A stretch of 64,000 nucleotides of DNA from Strigops habroptila (lineage: Eukaryota > Chordata > Aves > Psittaciformes > Psittacidae), in contig NC_044278.2 in the NCBI RefSeq assembly GCF_004027225.2, forward strand, positions 96,526,743 to 96,590,742, given 5' to 3'. The translations under genes and the position numbers were made by a program. Of this stretch, positions 24,771-35,380 are shown in pieces (the stretch's first letter is position 1; each line of letters opens with the position of its first letter). The notes below the pieces were generated by a model that saw nothing but the letters and a program-made list of their open reading frames with translations, did no database searches and had not been told where the DNA came from.

Positions 24771-26645
24771 TAACGTGGCTGCTCTGGCCTGGCTAAGCAG
24801 GGCGCAGCTGCCCGCAGCCTCTGACACTGCCCATCACTACACGTACAAGTGCTCTCTGCGCAGCTGCCAGTGGCTGGGGAACAGGTAATCCCATTTTTAG
24901 GGGCCAAGATGCTTTTCCCTGCCTGACCTTCCTGTCACAGCTGTCATTATCGTTTCAGCCATGTGGGCCACCTCTGCACAGTGGTTAACGGGGTCTGCGC
25001 TCAGGTGGCATCCGTCTGCACGCTCCCGCTTGTTCATCACCCTGGTGGCTGGCACTACAGATCAGCAATTAAAGGTCACCCTTTGTATCCTTCGGTGTCT
25101 AAGCTCATTTTATTCTCAGTGTTGTGGTTGTGGGCTAAATGAGTATTCGTCTGCTCCCTCTTTCTCCTGTCCCTTCTGTTATTAGCTTCTCACTCTCCAG
25201 GGAGACCAACTTCAATGGCAAGGAACCCAGCGTTTCATCCGCCACTAGCCAGATGCCTCAGAGACCAGATCCACTGAGGTATTTTAATGAAAAATATGTT
25301 CCTGATGAAATTTGGACGGCACGCTAACAAAGACAGATCTTAGTCCTTAGCATCACAGCAGGTGTGTTATGTGCAAACACAATCCAGCGTGCTTCAAAGG
25401 GTTTAATAACGTAGCGTGTGTTTTTATCCTGTGCTCATCCTCCTGTTATCTGGGGTCTTTTCAATTTCTGTCATGTAATCATAGGGGTGACTTGTGTTTT
25501 CTAATCACTATTTTTTGGACTCTGTCCTCTGCTGGAAATGTCGACACAAAGGTGAGATGGGTCTAAAAGGCAGCACAGGGGCGAGTGCAGTGACCTGAGC
25601 TGCAGTCTCCGTTTTGTTTCTGGCTTTACAATTTGAGCATAATCTCAGCAAATCAGTTTACAGTGGTGGAAAAATGAGGACAAAGCCTTTTTCATCAGGA
25701 GCAGGGAAAAAAAGACCAAAGATCCCTCATAACTCATGAAATACTCTGAGGCCATCGGATCAAAGGCAGTATAGTAAGTGCAAAATACTGTGATACGAGT
25801 AAAACACCTTGCTGCATGTTCCAGGCTCTCTCCTGCAGTGTGGATTTCTTTACTTTCTCCTCTGCATTACTATGGAGGAACGACTTTTTTTTTCCTTAGT
25901 GATTAAATCTTTAAGAAGATGTGTTCATAGAGGAAAAAAAGCCTGGCAGTGCACTCACCAAAATAAGATTTTTCAGATGTCAAATGTAGGCAGCAAGTGA
26001 GACTGGACTTCCAGCCCTGGGACTTCAGCAGACGTTTCGTAGCAGGGAACCATTCACCACACACTTCCTCTGCTCTGAATCTCTCCATCATCTGTAATCT
26101 CCTTATAGTATTATTTTATTACCACATGTGATTTATTACCTGTTTCACTCAAAACAAACACAGCACCATAGCACATCCACTGTGTCAGCAGGCACCTTAT
26201 GTGATTCTTGTGAAACGAGCTCTTGACAAGACTGTGCACCCATGTGCCTGTGTACCTCCATGGCGGCACTGCCTGGAGCTGAATCCTTGCTGCAAGACGA
26301 GTCACGCAGACCAGGACCAGGCACGGGAAGCTCCTTGGCATTCACAGGAAGGGTTGAGCTACGTCTCCATGAGATTGTGTAGCTGCGAGTAGCTGATGGC
26401 AAAATGCAGTGACCTTCACTTATTAGACTGGACACACACACGTGTGTGTATCCCTTCACCTCCAAAACGCCAAGCAAACATCTTTACAGACACCATGAAG
26501 ACAGATGAGTTAAAAAAACTGAGCACACCTCCATTAAAATAAAACAAACTTCAAGTACCTATAGGGGGCCTACAAGAAATATGGAGAGGGGCTTTTTACA
26601 AGGTAGTGATAGGACAAGGGGGAATGGCTTTAAGCCGAAAAAGGG

Positions 26646-26669
26646 TAGATTAGATTAGATTAGATTAGA
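26646..26669. repeat. (ATTAG)n microsatellite inside CR1
   Basis: About four and a half units of ATTAG, grown from the single tagattagat of the CR1 consensus region. Confidence 0.8.
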
Positions 26670-26726
26670 CATTAGGAAGAACTTCTTTACTGTGAGGGTG
26701 GTAAGGCACTGGCACAGGTTGCCCAG

Positions 26727-26792
26727 AGAATCACAGGATCATAGAATAGTTAGGGTTGGGAAGGAACTTAAGATCCTCTAGTTCCAACCCCC
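26727..26792 (-). repeat. Inverted CR1 tail nested in another CR1
   Basis: About 66 bp of the extreme CR1 3' end in antisense, flanked on both sides by sense CR1 sequence. It replaces the host segment gctgtggatgcc at that point. Confidence 0.8.
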
Positions 26793-28106
26793 ATCCCTGG
26801 CAGTGTTCAAGGCCAGGTTGGATGGGCTTTGAGCAACCTGGTCTAGTAGAAAGGTATCCCTGTCCATGGCAGGGGGGTTGGAACTAGATAATCTTGAAGG
26901 TCCCTTCCAACCCAGCCCATTCTGTGATTCTATGATAATATTAGGAATCTGGTTGTTTAAATGAAAATGTTTAAGAACAGCCTGGAATATCTGTATGACA
27001 CATTAATACTTCACTTTTCACTGTCCAGAATAGAGTCTGAGTTCCTCAGCAAGTGTTTATCTTTCTTTCCGGAAGGTTTTTGATGGTGCTCCAGATGGCA
27101 GCGTGCCTGCGAGGCGTTAGCCACAGCAGACCCAGGCTAGCATATGGAAAAGGGTTTTAGCACAGGTTGATCAGAGCCGAATGACAGCGGGAAGGCCGCG
27201 GACAACGGGGAGCTAGGGCAGGCAGCAACCCTAATTGACTGCTCAGGCTCAGCACCCATGTGGGGCACGGATACTTGTGTGGAAGTTGTATTTTCTTGGT
27301 CATTTGTATGATACAAGTTAACCAGGAGCAACATTTTGGTTTGGTTTTAATTTGGACACTAAAAGTCAACAATTACTTCCCCTTAGGCCTTCACATCATG
27401 CCCACGCTTGCTCTAGATGGATTAGGGAAAGCAGGAAGATTCATTACACATAATACTGTCTGACTTCAATGCCCCTTGAAATCCTTTTGTAGCTTTGTGG
27501 GCGTGTGGGTATCCATCGGTCTGTATTTAAATCACAGACTCCATGTCAGGGAAATAAATTTAACCACAGTTTGAGACAAATGGATGAGTCTGTTGCATAA
27601 AAACAGATGGAAAGGGTTTTTTTTCCAAGAAGTCTCTCTGGAAGAGGATAGTTTTATCCTGTCACAACAGTCCCTGAATGTTATCCACAAACACTGGACT
27701 TGGCAAATACCCATGCATACGTGACCTCTGGGGCTGCAGATGGACACCTTAAGGAGCCAGCGCTGCCCTTTGCTATTGATGAGATTGATCGATGCCCCAT
27801 CTTCACCACAGCAAGTTGACTCAGGAAAGTGGCCTCCCATCTGCCTGCTGCTCTCTTCATGAGACAACCAACACCAACACCCGGCTCGACATCGATATGC
27901 AAGCTCGTGCATCAACGGATGCCTTTATCAACAGCCAGAAGGATTTTGTGGTGAGGACTCTCTACTGACCATAAAGGAAGCTTGTGGAGAGGTTAAAAGG
28001 GTGAAGACCACCACACACCTCCAGAAACAGCAGCTTGGGCAGGTCTGAAGGGCTGGTCTGCCTCCCCAGTGTCTCCTCAACTCACACCATGGCTCTCCAG
28101 CTTCTT

Positions 28107-28620
28107 CATAGAATCACATTATCATAGAATCAAAGTATGGTTTGGGCTGGAAGGGATCTTAAGGCTCATCCAGTTCCAACACCCTGCCATGGGCAGGGAC
28201 ACCTTCCACTATACCGGGTTGTTCAAAGCTGCGTCCAACCTGCCCTTGAACACTGCGAGGGATGGGGCAGCCACAGCTCCTCTGGGCACCCTGTGCCAGC
28301 ACCTCACCACCCTCACAGTTAGCAACTTCTTCCTAATATCTAATCTCAGTCTCCCCTCTGTCAGTTTAAAGCCATTCCCCCTTGTCCCATCACTTCATAC
28401 CCTTGTAAAAAGTTCCTGTCCCGATTTCTTGTAGGCTCTCTTTAGGTACTGGGAGCTGCTCTAAGGTCTCCCTGGAGCCTTCTCTTCTCCAGGCTGAACA
28501 AGCCCAATTCTCTCAGCCTGTCTTCATAGGAGAGGTGCTCCAGCCCCCTGGTCATCTTTGTGGCCTTTCTCTGGACTCGCTCGAGCAGTTCCACGTCCCT
28601 CTAGTGCCGGGGGCCTCACA
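28107..28620 (-). repeat. CR1 LINE 3' fragment abutting the CpG island
   Basis: About 510 bp of reverse-oriented CR1, the longest young copy in the window: it starts tcatagaatcacattatcat and passes through ccctgccatgggcagggaca, ggatggggcagccacagctc, cttgtcccatcac and ctcttctccaggctgaacaa to gacccaag. It ends where the GC-rich island begins. Confidence 0.95.
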
Positions 28621-28639
28621 CCTTCCTGACCCAAGGGAA

Positions 28640-29420
28640 GCCCATGACCGCGCACCCCGGCGCCACACAAACAGCACCGCGCTGCGAAAAGCGCCGCTGA
28701 AGGCCGGGGTACGGCAGAGCCTCCACCGGGCCGGCTGAGCCGCGCACCGCGGGCGACCCCGGCGCCCCCCTCCTTCGCCGGGCTGCCGCGTCCCACCGGG
28801 GCCACCACACCCCGGCGGCGGCCGGGCGAGGGCGGCCCCGGCGGGGCAAGGCTGGGCAGGGCAGGGCAGGGCTGGGCAGCGCCTCGCCGGGCCTCGCCGC
28901 CAGGGGCGCGGGCTCCCCTCGCACGGCGCCCGCCGCCGCCCCGCGCCCCGCTGACAGCCGCCCTGACAGCCGCGCCGCGCCGCGCCGCCATTTAACCCTG
29001 CCCGTGCCGCCGGAGGTGAGTGCGGCAGTGAGCACCCGCCCGCCCAGGGGCAGCCCCGGAGGCGTTTTCTCCACGGGGAGGATCCCGTTCAGCCCCGTCC
29101 CGCCGGCGGCGCCGGTGCGGCGGCCGCTCCGCCCGCGCAGGGCAGCGGCGTGGAGGTGAGCGCGGGGCGGGCGGAGGGGAACCGAGTGCCCGCGGCCCGG
29201 CCGCAGCTTCCCCGGGCGGCGGGGCGGGGATCCCGGGCCTGGCTGAGGCGCCGTCCGGCCGCGGGTGGCGAGGGGCTGGAGCCGCGGGGCAACCGCGGGC
29301 TCGGGGGCGGGTGGCGGCGCGGAGCGCAGGCGGCGCGGGCAGGGGCAGCCCGCGGGTTGCTGTGAGGGGTGCCGGCACGAGCGCGGCGGGCTGGCCGCGA
29401 GGCTCGGTACCGGGGTGCTT
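28640..29420 (+). promoter_or_regulatory. THSD1: CpG island, probable THSD1 promoter and untranslated exon 1
   Basis: About 780 bp of extremely GC- and CpG-rich sequence in otherwise AT-rich surroundings, with several GC-box motifs (gggcgg and ccgccc) near 29030-29230 and 29305. Two good splice donors on the + strand could end a non-coding first exon: CGGAG|gtgagt at 29015/29016 and TGGAG|gtgagc at 29155/29156. It is the only CpG island in the window and lies upstream of the first THSD1 coding exon. Long open frames on both strands here are compositional artefacts. A divergent transcript cannot be excluded. Confidence 0.75.
28844..28880 (+). repeat. GGGCA tandem array, G-quadruplex candidate
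   Basis: Consecutive GGGCA/GGGCT units give at least six closely spaced G3 tracts just upstream of the proposed THSD1 first exon. Confidence 0.65.
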
Positions 29421-30663
29421 ACAGATAGCGTGTGAGTTCAGGTCCTGGCCGTGTGTCTGTCCTCCGCCGAGGCTGTCCCCGTGAGGCAGGGACCGCCCGT
29501 CCCGCCCGGCAGCCCGGGTGCTGTGGCGCTCCGAAGTGCAGGTAGCGCTGGCAGCCAGAGTAGTTGTAGTGGGTTTGTCGCTCCAAGTCTGTGGTAAGTA
29601 GCATTAATTTTAGAGTTTTTCCAGTATGTTTAGTGATTTCTACTTTATACCAGTCGCTAGACGAGATGAAACCATGTGGGTATACGACAAAATCAGTGTA
29701 AAGCATAGAAGACAGCTTCCCGGTTCTCTTTTTAGTCCTGATACTTTGTGATATTTCAGACCTGCTTCTCAAACGTATTTCTAATTATTTCAGCTGTGCA
29801 ATGTATATTTCCCATCCTGTGGTCCTTAAGATAACCCCACTAACAGGGGAATTCCAGAAACAGTGAATAACATACGTATTTAAAAAAATACCTACAGGGG
29901 AAAGGAAAGAATGGATGACTACATTCCAAACCTTATGCCATAAGGGAATGATCTAATATATTTAATTCTTTGCATTCATTATTTATTATTGCTTGGACAC
30001 CTTCCCAAATCTCCTGTGCTTAATAAACTTATTTTCACTGTACATTTTCCAAAGTAAATCTCGCCCATATATTCAGTCTACTGTAGTCCTTAGGTTTCAA
30101 GGACAGATGTTGCTGGCCAGCTAGCTCTGGAATTGCTGATTTGATATCAAAAGGAGCTGAGAAATCCCAGGATTTTGTGAGGCGTGACCCCAAATGTTGA
30201 TGAAAATGGGTTTTACTGGGCGATTATTGGGTTTTCTCTTGCACAGAGAGGATCTGGTGCTGTCAGTTTCAGCCTAGTGAATTTAGATGTGTAATTTTAA
30301 TAAAGCCATTATCTGATAACAGTGTAAAATTGTCTGATGTGTAAATAAGAATGAAAGATGCCTTTGAGGATGTCAGCTCTAAGCCCCCTGCTGTGGCAGG
30401 CATCGTATATAGACTTTTCTTGCTAAACTCGGTATCTTCCTGGAAGTGGCATATTTTTGGCCCTGACCACTCTGAGTGGTCAGCAGTGATTAGATTTTGA
30501 TAAAATGTGATGCACACCTGAGGTGCTCCCTCTTTAATGGGGAAGGGGGAGGATTATGGGAAGCTCTGAAATTCCCAGCAGGTGGTAACACTTCAATAGC
30601 TGCCTAATCCCATTGCAATAAGCGAATGCTGGTTGAAAATAATTAATCTCTTTCCTGCCACAC

Positions 30664-30676
30664 AGATAAATTATCT
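30664..30676. promoter_or_regulatory. Palindromic GATA-type motif
   Basis: AGATAA-A-TTATCT, two GATA half-sites in inverted orientation, with a CAGGTG E-box 80 bp upstream at 30579-30584. It lies in THSD1 intron 1, 1.5 kb from the CpG island. Regulatory function is inferred from the motif only. Confidence 0.35.
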
Positions 30677-31134
30677 TAAATTTGCGGAAGTGTTGCAGAT
30701 GTACATTTCTTCTTGCTGTTTGTGCTGCTTGGCATCCCTCAAGTGAAATGTAGGGAGGGTTTAGGGACTTTCAGGCTTTTCCATCTCTAGACTGTTTTAC
30801 TGTCAGCCTCATGCATAATCAGAATTCTGCAAATTTTGGGTTGCAAATGTGACTGTAAAATGTTTACTAATGGACAGCTGTTAAGGAAACTGGTTTTCAG
30901 CTGGGATTTTTTTCCCTTTACATTCTGGCAACATTTTGCTTGCTTTAAATTCCAATAAATAACTTTATTTTTTTGACAGCATCACTCCAGACCACGGCTG
31001 GTTGCTGGGGTAGGTGCAGCTGCTCAGGGGGGAGGCAGGCTGGCTCCCAGCAGGTCAGTCCTCAACCTGATCCCTGCACTTACTCCTTCCCTGAGCCCTT
31101 CTCCTGCCTTGCTCTCAGGTGTACCACGAGTCAT

Positions 31135-31154
31135 GGGGGGGGGGTGGTGGGGGT
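31135..31154 (+). repeat. Poly-G tract, G-quadruplex candidate
   Basis: Ten G in a row followed by T, GGT and GGGGG. Such tracts are prone to sequencing error and length variation. Confidence 0.6.
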
Positions 31155-34100
31155 GTCCTGTGCTGTCCCCCTGGAGCTGTGAGGTCTGGGGGACAAGGAG
31201 GGAGCAAGGCTGTGCTTGAAGGAGAGTTGAGCAAGGACAGGCCTTTTCCTGATTCCTGAAGGAGAATGGAGCTAGGGCAGGGGAGGGCTTGGCTCTTGCC
31301 AGGGATTTGTAAAGAGGAGGAGGACTGAGGGTACCCGTGGCTTGGGCGAAATATGGGATCCGTCAGTGGCATTCCCTTGGGAATGAGGCTCCAGAGCACA
31401 GAGAATTTGAGTGCTGTGTGTTTGTGTTCTCATTAAACTCACTGCGTGGTCATGGAGTATCTGATTTATTCCTGATGGCCCTTTCTTAACTGCAGGGCTC
31501 ATTTGCCTCTCATCCCCCTTACCAGGGGGGAGTAGCTGCTCAGTGCTGTACAGTTGCAGCTGATGAAGCTGGTAACTGGTTAGCACAGGTGAAACACTGG
31601 GAAGGGTGGCTGGTTTGTGCAATGTCATGTCTGCTCTGTGGCCTTGGATACCGCTGCAGAAAGTACCGGGAGTCATAAATCCAGTTGGCTTGTGCTTTAT
31701 TGTTGGTTTGGCGGCTGGTTTGTTTTGTTTGTAAAACCAAAATACTTTGATTTTGATGACATAGGGAAATAGTGGCCTTATTTAAATAGATTAATATATG
31801 TGACTCTGGTAGTATCTATAACCTATTCTGTTACTTCTTTATTTGCAAAAAATACTGTAAATGAAATAGTCATGTTTGGTTCTTGCACGGTTCCTGACAC
31901 TGTGGTGCCTGTAAAGCACTGTAAAGCCTCGCAGTTCATGGTGGATTTACTCGTACCAGGTAGTGAGGTGCTATTTCCAGTGGAGAGCTGCAACACAGGA
32001 AAACTAAGTGATGTGACCAAGATTGCACAGGAAAATCTGTTGCAGAGCAGGGACTTGGAAGTTTTCCTGTGTCATTTGCTTTACACACAAGCCTCTTGGT
32101 CTTCATTTCCAAGGAGCTTTATGGCTTATCCCCTCCTCATCTGTCATTTCTAATTCCTTTTGGAGAGGAAGCTTTCCACTTCCAATCAGCCCATTACACC
32201 GTCTCTTGGAAGAAGAAAGCATCTTTTTATGTTGCTGTGCTTCTGCTGCGTCTCACACAATAAAGCCTCAGTTCGTGCTTGTCCACGAGAGCAATAAATT
32301 AAAAAAGCCAATTATTCAAAGTCTGATAGCCTTCTCTGTTCAATCATTTTTCATCTTGCTGAGTTAATGAACTTGAGGTAGGAGATCTGAATAGAGTAGA
32401 AGCCATTTAAGATGTACTGTCTGCCTTGAAAAGCAAAATTTTATGTATGGAAAGTAGAAGAATAATAGAGCAGAGGGAGGAGGCAAAGATGTGGAGAGTT
32501 TTGAAGAAGATCTAAGAATAAGAAGAAATCTAGAAAGAAGTTGGCTTAGGGCAGACTGAGAGGAAAGGGGAGAAGTCTGAACCGAGCTTAGAAGTCAATG
32601 TAAGGCCAGTCCAAAACTGAGGCAAGGTGAAAGGAGGGAAAACTGAAGGAGGGAAGAGGAACAAACTTGCAGGGAAGGAGAGGTGAAGGGGTGTGTTTGA
32701 AAACACTATGCCAGAAACGGGGCAGCAGTTCTTGCATTCAAAACTGCTATTAGAATTGATCTAGCAAAGGTGCAAAAGCTCAGGGAGGCTTCGTGGAGGC
32801 ACTTTAATCGGAGCTTTGTTCAAAGGCAGGGCTGTGTTGCAGCTACTGAAGTAGCTGTGTGCGAGGTGGGAGGCTCCCGCAGCAATGCAGCGACGGCAGA
32901 GGCTTGCAGAGGGTGAAGTAGCCCCGGGCTAGGCTTCCAGAGGTACCTGATCTCACTAATTGGAAGTTAGTTTTGGTACTGTTTCAAATACTCCAGTTCT
33001 AGCCTGGGTGTTGCCTGCAGTGCTCACCGGAGTCTTTTTCCCAAGCAAGCCAAGATAACACAGAGGGAAGGAGGTTTTGGTCTGACAAATGATCGGCATT
33101 ACCAAAACACCCAAGGGCCCTGGCGCTGGGCTCTGTCTGCAGGCTTGGTTAGAAAGAGTCTCTGTCCTGAAAAGCCTGTACTATAAATACGGAGCGGGAG
33201 AGATGGGGTGGGAAAGAGGGGAGCAGATTAATGCTGCAGTCTGCTGACATGGTACGTCTGCGAGGGCAGGAATTGGAACAGGAGTCGGGTCTCCTGTGCC
33301 TCCCACCGGCGCCCTGTCTCGTGAACCATGCTGCTTTTCCCTTGGTTGGGCTGATGTGCAAATTAAGATGTAGGGCAACTATCTCAAGAGTACTCTCCCA
33401 CACAGGCTTTTTTTCTTTCTTCCCGAGGATTTATTCTCCCATCGATAGCTTCTCTGCAGTGTGTCACTCATTAGACTGAGATTAGGATTATTTGAATTTC
33501 ACCTATCAGTGTGTGACACTCTGAAAGAAGTGTTTGTAAAAGCCATTTGAAAAATACACAGCTGGGAAGGTTGAAATGGAAAGGACCCATTAAATCAGCC
33601 AGCACCGTCATGGTTGTGGCCCACAAAGCATTTTTCCCCTCTTTATTTCAGGGCAGTGTACAGCAACACTGCACAATTTACACTGTTTTCCTTGAGCAGT
33701 TATGCTAGAGGGCAAGGCATTTATCACAATTATTGTCTTTTTTAAATGAAACCTGCTTTTTCTTCCTTGGACCACTTTGATTCTTTGTTTTGACTGACTG
33801 GTGAATGATCAGTAACGACACAGGACAGGAGCGCTGTGCCCGCTGCCGGTACCCTGGGAGGCCGGCTGGTTTGCCACCACCCTCTGCTAGCAGCCCGCCC
33901 TGTCTTGAGGCATAAGATTTGTCTTCCTGTAATTTGTGGCATATCAAGTGAAACTGTGGGTGGTGGCGGTATCACTGCCCCTATCTAATGCTTTCTGGAG
34001 CCTTGTCAAGTTCCTGGACCGGATGGTGATTATTCCCTTCGGATACGTACAGCTATTATTGTAATGGGCTTCTACTGAGCAAAGCCATGCTGTTAGTCTT

Positions 34101-35240
34101 TTCTTAGAAATTATTCTCTCCAGCCACTTGGAACAGAGAACAGTTTAAAAAGCTTTCAAATAACACGTCTGCTGTCTCTGAGTTCTACAAGTCTAGCAAT
34201 GTAATTGTTGAAATATCTCATTTGTGATTCCTAAAGATGTCTTTGCCATACCTGGTTCCTACGTTTTGCCTTTATGCTCTGCAGTTTTGTTCGCTCCTAA
34301 TTCCTGCCTGCTCCAGTGCCAGATTCCTCTCATAAAATTAGGTTGTAAACTTAATGGAACAAGAACTTTCTTGCATGTTTGCGTGACGATGAGCGAAGTA
34401 GGACTGACTTGCTGGTGCTCCTGTGCAATACAAAAGAGCAATTCTTGTATTTTGAGAATGGTTCCCCTGAGGTAGATCTTCTCTTTTTAGATTCTCCCCT
34501 ACTTCTGTTTCTGAAGCAAACTATCGGTTTTGCTGCTAGCATTGTGCTTTCAACCTGTTTTATGTGATTGTTACGAGACCCGTAAAAACTAGTTTAAAAC
34601 ATATGGACATAAAATCATGAAATTTGCCAAAAAGAAAGAACTCTATTTTTTTGGCTTCACTAAGGCTACAGAGAATATAAACTTAAAAAATGATGGAGGA
34701 AAAAGTGGTAGTTAGCACCTTCTCCATCCGATCAGTCTGAATGACATAGAAGGCACTTATAGATAACTAAATATATTGCTGAATAATAGGGCAGTTTGAG
34801 GACCAAAATGGTAGTTTTCTAAGTCTCTCTCATGCTTGAAAGCAGTTGACAGTGATATGAATTCTGTAGCAGCAGTAAATCTCCAATATCTATCTGTGTT
34901 GAAGTTAGAATTATATTTTGTATAAAATACTTGTTATTTTGCTATTGGGAGTCTTGATCTTAAAATAAAACATGCACATCAACAGTTACTGCAGTGCAAA
35001 GGTAAATTGTTGTGACGTGTCTTTGTTCTTCTGGCCCAGGAGCTGACATTTCAGGAGGGAAAATTTATTGTACAGTGAATTGTAGTTGTGCTTATTCAGA
35101 TCCATTGATACAGTATTAGAAATTGCTAAGTAAATGGAAGATGTGTTGATTAATAGTCTGGGTTTTTTGCTTATTGGTGGGATGTCTTCCTTGTATTTTA
35201 TGAAGCAAAGTCACTACAGCTGTAATTTTTAAACTTTCAG

Positions 35241-35380
35241 GTGTTGTTGGAAAAAAGTGCCTGCACTTCGGAGCTGAAGAAGGACATGAGGAGTAAAAGG
35301 ACCTGGGATCTCACTGGTCAGAATGAAACAGATGTTGAAAGATTTTTCAAATCTATTGTTAGTAGTGCTCTGTGACTATG
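35241..35380 (+). CDS. THSD1: THSD1 exon 2: 5' UTR end, start codon and signal peptide
   Basis: Exon follows aaactttcag and precedes gtgagt. Its first 82 bases are untranslated; coding starts at ATG 35323-35325, with A at position -3. It encodes 19 residues (MKQMLKDFSNLLLVVLCDY) and one base of the next codon. An ATG at 35286 opens a 29-codon frame that ends inside this exon, overlapping the main start. Confidence 0.95.

Larger units (their letters stand above)
26551..26936 (+). repeat. CR1 LINE 3' fragment interrupted by an inverted CR1 tail
   Basis: Sense CR1 tail from tcaagtacctatagggggcc to ttctgtgattctatgat. At about 26727-26792 it is interrupted by an antisense CR1 end (agaatcacaggatcatagaa ... 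ctagttccaaccccc), after which the sense sequence resumes with catccctggcagtgttcaag. The region also contains a (ATTAG)n expansion at 26646-26669. Confidence 0.93.
17031..28106. other. VPS36-THSD1 intergenic spacer
   Basis: About 11 kb without a recognisable gene; open frames here are short and show no domain signature. The contents I can identify are listed separately: CR1 tails at 18754, 20110, 21639, 24411 and 26551, an old L3-like CR1 relic at 21040-21480, a CR1 reverse-transcriptase relic at 23010-23200 and a perfect inverted repeat at 22810-22866. A short (TG)n run lies near 20617-20632. Confidence 0.7.
29156..35240 (+). other. THSD1: THSD1 intron 1 (about 6 kb)
   Basis: Runs from the donor near 29016 or 29156 to the acceptor aaactttcag at 35231-35240. 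No CR1 tail was recognised. It contains a palindromic GATA motif (30664-30676) near an E-box, and a 10-G run at 31135-31144. Open frames in it are short and look random. Confidence 0.6.

Noticed and set aside
28524-29378. Long Arg/Ala/Pro-rich open frames on the minus strand
   Set aside because: They lie in a CpG island, where stop codons are rare by composition, and partly in CR1; no domain or start context supports a protein.
30961-31100. Possible alternative 5' exon of THSD1 after tttttttgacag at about 30979
   Set aside because: The acceptor is good, but there is no clear paired donor or conservation evidence; only transcript data could support it.
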